Part shown: positions 60,721-64,000 of the stretch, in pieces | Numbering within the stretch: the stretch's first letter is position 1 | Layout of the letters: each line of letters starts with the position of its first letter | Assembly: GCF_001908375.1 (NCBI RefSeq) | Contig: NZ_CP017241.1 | Span: forward strand, 3,923,501 to 3,987,500 | Origin: Rhizobium etli 8C-3 | GTDB taxonomy: Bacteria > Pseudomonadota > Alphaproteobacteria > Rhizobiales > Rhizobiaceae | Direction of reading: 5' to 3' | Length of the DNA: 64,000 nucleotides | Program-made: the position numbers and the translations under genes | Notes under the pieces: model-generated | Database searches by the model: none | The model's input: the letters and a program-made list of their open reading frames with translations, nothing else | Told to the model about the DNA's origin: nothing

Positions 60721-60749
60721 GGCAACCGTCCCTTTTTGAAGCGGTTGCC
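60721..60749 (-). terminator. Attenuator-like hairpin between binding-protein and permease genes
   Basis: GGCAACCG (60721-60728) pairs perfectly with CGGTTGCC (60742-60749); on the minus strand it is followed by TTCCTTTT. Likely a partial terminator that keeps binding-protein mRNA in excess of permease mRNA. Confidence 0.6.
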
Positions 60750-60823
60750 GGAATGGTCATGCCGTAAGGTTTTCTTGAGCCAAAAGCAATAGTTTTGACT
60801 CAATGGGCCTGCGGCAGGAAGGC

Positions 60824-61840
60824 TCAGATCAGCCCCGCCGCCGTCATCAGCTCGACGACTTTCTTGCTGTCAAGCTCCGAAGCCTCAACCTTCGGCGCAT
60901 TCAGATCGGCAAGCGGGACGAGCTTGTCGTTCGACTGGCCGCTGACTGCGTATTCGTAGGACGTGCCGTTCTTCAAGATGTCCTGCCCGGCTTTGCCGGC
61001 GACGAACTTCAAGAACGCCTGGGCTTCCTTCATATGCTGCGTCGACTTCAGGATGCCGCCGCCCGATACGCTGACGAACGCGCCCGGGTCCTGGTTCTTG
61101 AAGTAATGCAGGCCGACATTCTTGCTGTTTTCGCCAGTCTTCGCCTGATCGCCGAACCAATAGTAATGATAGATGAGCGCGCCTTCGACTTCGCCGGCAT
61201 TGACAGCCTTCATGGCAATGCTGTTGCCCTTGTAAGGCGTTGCGTTTTCCTTCATCGCCTTCAACCATTGAACCGTTGCTTCTTCGCCCTTCAGCTGCAG
61301 CAGCGCACCGACGATCGCTTGGAAATCGGCACCGGCAGGCGACGCGCCCCAACGGCCCTTCCAGGCCGGATCGGCGAGATCGAGCATCGACTTCGGCAGC
61401 TTGTCTTCGGTAAGCTTGGTCTTGTCATAGACAAACACCGTCGAGCGGGCGGCGATCCCGGTCCACATGCCATCGGCCGGACGGTACTGCGCCGGGACCA
61501 GATCAAGCGTTTCCTTGTCGACTGGGGCAAAAAGGCCCGCGGAATCGACGAGCGCCATCGCCGGAGAGTTCTCGGTCAGGAAGACGTCGGCCGGGGAAGC
61601 GTCGCCTTCCTGGACGATCTGGTTGGCGAACTGCATATCGCTGCCTTGGCGCATCGTGACCTTAATGCCGGTCTGCTTGGTGAAGGCATCGATCCATTCG
61701 CGGCCGAGGCTTTCGTGCTGAGCGTTATAGACGACGATACCATCGGATTCCTGCGCATGCGCGCTGGATGCCAGCGCCGTCGCAGCAAGAACAGAGGCGG
61801 CCAAAGCAAGCGCGGAAAAGCGCGCAAGAGAAATTTTCAT
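60824..61840 (-). CDS. Fe(III) ABC transporter substrate-binding protein
   Basis: FbpA/FutA-type periplasmic ferric-binding protein, 338 residues. Signal peptide with [65 protein letters not shown] and HYYWFGDQ (adjacent Tyr ligands) are characteristic. ATG at 61840 with GGAGAG upstream. First gene of the operon. I saw no Fur or Irr site with certainty in the upstream 130 bp. Confidence 0.93.
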   Translation of the reverse strand: MKISLARFSALALAASVLAATALASSAHAQESDGIVVYNAQHESLGREWIDAFTKQTGIKVTMRQGSDMQFANQIVQEGDASPADVFLTENSPAMALVDSAGLFAPVDKETLDLVPAQYRPADGMWTGIAARSTVFVYDKTKLTEDKLPKSMLDLADPAWKGRWGASPAGADFQAIVGALLQLKGEEATVQWLKAMKENATPYKGNSIAMKAVNAGEVEGALIYHYYWFGDQAKTGENSKNVGLHYFKNQDPGAFVSVSGGGILKSTQHMKEAQAFLKFVAGKAGQDILKNGTSYEYAVSGQSNDKLVPLADLNAPKVEASELDSKKVVELMTAAGLI

Positions 61841-61888
61841 GATGCTCTCCATGGCGGTGTCACCCAAAGTCCCGGGTGATGCGCGCCC

Positions 61889-61917
61889 GGTATATTTTTC
61901 TTGATTTCGGGTTTCAA
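61889..61917 (-). promoter_or_regulatory. Candidate sigma-70 promoter of the iron operon
   Basis: On the minus strand TTGAAA (61917-61912), 17 bases, TATACC (61894-61889). This would start the transcript ~45 bp before the binding-protein ATG at 61840. Confidence 0.5.
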
Positions 61918-61977
61918 GTTTCGCCTTGCCGCCGGCCTTCACAAATACTTGAACCCATCCATCAACTCTAGAATGTC

Positions 61978-62967
61978 CTATATGGCCAGAATGGCGTCGA
62001 TCACGTCATCCTCGACTTCGATGCCATGCTCCAGCGCGTATTTTCGAGCGCTCTGACCACGGCGACCGGGCAGGCGCACGCCGGGATCGGAAGAAATTTG
62101 AGCGGCAAGCTCGCCCAGACGCGATACCGCGAAGCTTCCACCGCTGGCTTCGGGATTGATGACGATCAAGGTCTGCCCAAGGCCGGGCGCTGTTCCTTTG
62201 TCATCGAACAAAGACGTGGATTCAAAGGAAAAATTGGCACCCGCAAGCGGTGCTGCGAGAATTTCGACCATCATGGCAAGGGCAGCACCCTTGGCCTCGC
62301 CGGACGGCACCATGGTGCCCTCCAGAGCGGCAACCGCATCGGTTGTCGGCTGGCCGTCACGATCAAGGGCCCAATCCGACGGGATCGATGCTCCCTTTTG
62401 CCGGGCGGCCATGATCTTGCCACGCGCAACGCGCGACAATGCAAGGTCGATGACAATCGGATCGTCTCCGGGAACGGGCGCTGCAAAGGCAATGGGATTG
62501 GTGCCGAAGACGGGCTTGCGTCCGCCCCAGGCAGCCATTGAAGCCGTGGCATTCGCAACCATCAGCGCCACGAGGCCAGCTTCGGCAAACCGTTCGACGG
62601 TCAGCGCAAGTACACCTGCATGATGCGAGCGGCGGATGGCGGCAAGCCCAATGCCCTGTTTGCGCGCCGTCTCCGACAGCAACGGCACGGCGAGATCGAA
62701 AGCCGGATAAGCATAGCCGTGGCAGGCGTCGATCTGGATGATGGACGGAAAGGGCTGGAAAACGACCGGCTTGGCTATTCCGTCGACCTTTCCGGACCTT
62801 GCCTGGGCCGCATAGGCCAGGACGCGGCGCAGCCCGTGGCCACCCTGTCCTGCGGCTTCTGCGGCAACCAGCGCACGCGCGACGGAGCGCGCATTGCCCT
62901 CCTCTACTCCGCTTCGCTTCAACGCGTCGATGACCAGCGCTTCGGCTGCGGCAAGTGTCATGTGCAT
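61978..62967 (-). CDS. Ldh-family (malate/L-lactate dehydrogenase type) oxidoreductase
   Basis: NAD(P)H-dependent oxidoreductase of the Ldh2/MDH2 family (PF02615), 329 residues; members include L-sulfolactate dehydrogenase, ureidoglycolate dehydrogenase and Δ1-piperideine-2-carboxylate reductase (DpkA). GQGGHGLRRVLAYA, RRSHHAGVLALTVE, WGGRKPVFGTNPIAFA and DGQPTTDAVAALEG are signatures. ATG at 62967. Downstream of an ALDH7-type dehydrogenase gene, which suggests the DpkA-type role in lysine/pipecolate metabolism, but the substrate is not proven. Confidence 0.88.
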   Translation of the reverse strand: MHMTLAAAEALVIDALKRSGVEEGNARSVARALVAAEAAGQGGHGLRRVLAYAAQARSGKVDGIAKPVVFQPFPSIIQIDACHGYAYPAFDLAVPLLSETARKQGIGLAAIRRSHHAGVLALTVERFAEAGLVALMVANATASMAAWGGRKPVFGTNPIAFAAPVPGDDPIVIDLALSRVARGKIMAARQKGASIPSDWALDRDGQPTTDAVAALEGTMVPSGEAKGAALAMMVEILAAPLAGANFSFESTSLFDDKGTAPGLGQTLIVINPEASGGSFAVSRLGELAAQISSDPGVRLPGRRGQSARKYALEHGIEVEDDVIDAILAI

Positions 62968-62985
62968 GGAGAAAAAACCTTGGGC

Positions 62986-63028
62986 AAAAAAAGAAGGGAC
63001 GATGACGGTGTTACGTCATCGTCCCTTC
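62986..63028 (-). terminator. Strong intrinsic terminator after the ALDH7 gene
   Basis: A perfect 15-bp stem: GAAGGGACGATGACG (62993-63007) with CGTCATCGTCCCTTC (63014-63028), six-base loop; on the minus strand it is followed by seven T (A-run 62986-62992). It separates the ALDH7 gene from the Ldh-family gene. Confidence 0.95.
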
Positions 63029-63048
63029 AGATTCAACGCGGCTCTCGA

Positions 63049-64000
63049 TCACTCGACGTCGAACTTGACACCTTGGGCGAGCGGCAGCGTCTTGCCGTAG
63101 TTGATCGTGTTCGTCGCGCGGCGCATGTAGGCCTTCCAGGCATCCGAGCCGGATTCGCGGCCACCCCCAGTTTCCTTTTCGCCGCCGAAAGCACCGCCGA
63201 TTTCGGCGCCCGACGGGCCGAGATTGACGTTGGCGATGCCGCAATCCGAACCGCGGGCGGAAACGAAGGTTTCGGCTTCACGCATGTCATTGGTGAAGAT
63301 CGAGGAGGAGAGGCCCTGCGGCACGGCATTGTGCAGGTCCAGCACGTCGTCGAAATCGGTGTACTTCATGACATATAGGATCGGTGCGAAGGTCTCGTGT
63401 TCGACAGGACCGGTCTGAGACGGCATCTCGACAAGCGCCGGACGCACATAGAAGGCTTCGGCAGCCCCGTTTTCGACGCGCTCGCCGCCCGTGACCTTGC
63501 CGCCAGCCGACCTTGCCTCGGACAGAGCCGACTGCATCTTCTCGAAGGCCGCTTTGTCGATCAGCGGACCGACAAGCGTCCCGTTTTCCAGGGGATTGCC
63601 GATCGGGACCGATTGATAGGCTTTCTGCAGGCGAGGCACGAGTTTGTCGTAGATGCTTTCGTGCACGAAGAGACGGCGAAGCGTCGTGCAGCGCTGGCCG
63701 GCGGTTCCCATCGACGAAAAGGCAACGCCGCGCAGGGTCAGATCGAGATCGGCTGTCGGGCAGATGATGGCGGCATTGTTGCCGCCGAGTTCAAGGATAG
63801 CACGGGCAAAGCGCTGCGACAGGCGCGGGCCGACGGCGCGACCCATGGCCGTGGAGCCGGTGGCGGAAATCAGCGGTACCTTCGGGTGATCGACGAGGAC
63901 CTCACCGACATCGCGGCCGCCAATCAGCAGCGTCGAAAGGTTCGCCGGTGCCTGCCCGCCTTCGGCGACGAAGCGCTTCAGAGCCTTTTCGAACAGCGCC
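63049..64000 (-). CDS. ALDH7-family aldehyde dehydrogenase, 3' part
   Basis: Aldehyde dehydrogenase of the ALDH7 (antiquitin) type, which oxidises α-aminoadipic semialdehyde / L-piperideine-6-carboxylate to aminoadipate in lysine breakdown (bacterial AmaB/Pcd). The last 317 residues are present; the 5' end is off the window. Catalytic Glu in ELGGNNAAI and Cys in GTAGQRCTTLRRL are intact, and NAVPQGLSSSIFT and GGGRESGSDAWKAYMRR are ALDH7 hallmarks. Followed by a very strong terminator and then the Ldh-family gene. Confidence 0.9.
   Translation of the reverse strand, partial: ALFEKALKRFVAEGGQAPANLSTLLIGGRDVGEVLVDHPKVPLISATGSTAMGRAVGPRLSQRFARAILELGGNNAAIICPTADLDLTLRGVAFSSMGTAGQRCTTLRRLFVHESIYDKLVPRLQKAYQSVPIGNPLENGTLVGPLIDKAAFEKMQSALSEARSAGGKVTGGERVENGAAEAFYVRPALVEMPSQTGPVEHETFAPILYVMKYTDFDDVLDLHNAVPQGLSSSIFTNDMREAETFVSARGSDCGIANVNLGPSGAEIGGAFGGEKETGGGRESGSDAWKAYMRRATNTINYGKTLPLAQGVKFDVE

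Noticed and set aside
61841..61977. Fur or Irr site upstream of the iron-binding-protein gene
   Set aside because: No sequence close enough to the Fur box or the ICE motif to call.

Overview
The window is ordinary chromosomal core sequence from an alphaproteobacterium of the Rhizobiaceae, most likely Rhizobium or a close relative. Supporting signs are the high GC with strongly GC-biased third codon positions, the clusters ffh–chorismate mutase–rpsP–rimM–trmD–rplS and glnK–amtB, and alphaproteobacterial families such as DUF2794, DUF2585 and IalB. Two perfect CtrA-type sites (TTAA-N7-TTAAC) and a tRNA-Gly(GCC) point the same way. I see no prophage, insertion sequence, CRISPR array, integrase or conjugation gene, and no clearly undescribed multi-gene system.

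Layout. 1-5.4 kb: 5' part of a Dcp-type M3 peptidase, a small unknown protein behind a CtrA box, two LysE/RhtB exporters, argG and an SDR. 5.4-8.2 kb: an ABC importer whose binding-protein gene carries a one-base frameshift. 8.2-12.6 kb: rlmN, an IalB-like secreted protein, a DUF1232 protein, pterin dehydratase and thpR, with three gaps that hold little. 12.6-18.1 kb: the conserved tesA-like / ybbA / ybbP block, a Bax-inhibitor-1 protein and a GNAT. 18.1-22.5 kb: DUF2794, DUF1223 and acnA. 22.7-25.7 kb: ccmABCDG for cytochrome c maturation. 25.7-30.8 kb: DUF2585, ispZ, ftsY, mtaB and dapF on the minus strand. 31-38 kb: an EF-G-like GTPase, then ffh behind a structured leader, and the ribosome and tRNA-modification genes down to rplS. 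38-42 kb: a polar amino-acid ABC pair, leuC and a SixA-like phosphatase. 42-46.5 kb: an aldo-keto reductase, an L,D-transpeptidase, a response regulator paired with a cyclic-nucleotide-binding protein, xthA and a LolA-like protein. 46.5-51.4 kb: ftsK behind a second CtrA box, then glnK-amtB behind a sigma-54 promoter. 51.5-56.5 kb: tesB, a UbiH-type hydroxylase, Trm112-like, LON-domain, YbbN-type thioredoxin and YbaK-type deacylase genes, and tRNA-Gly. 56.7-64 kb: a PF10091 glycoside-hydrolase-like protein, an Fbp-type Fe(III) importer, and an Ldh-family reductase beside an ALDH7 dehydrogenase cut by the window edge.

How the genes fit together. Both SRP GTPases (FtsY and Ffh) lie within 5 kb of one another. 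glnK-amtB forms a nitrogen-status module. The ALDH7 and Ldh-family neighbours suggest lysine/pipecolate breakdown. The CtrA sites before ftsK and before the 143-residue unknown protein suggest cell-cycle control. The most useful leads are those two CtrA sites, the ffh leader RNA, the frameshifted binding protein, the kinase-less response regulator pair, and the lysine-catabolism-like pair.
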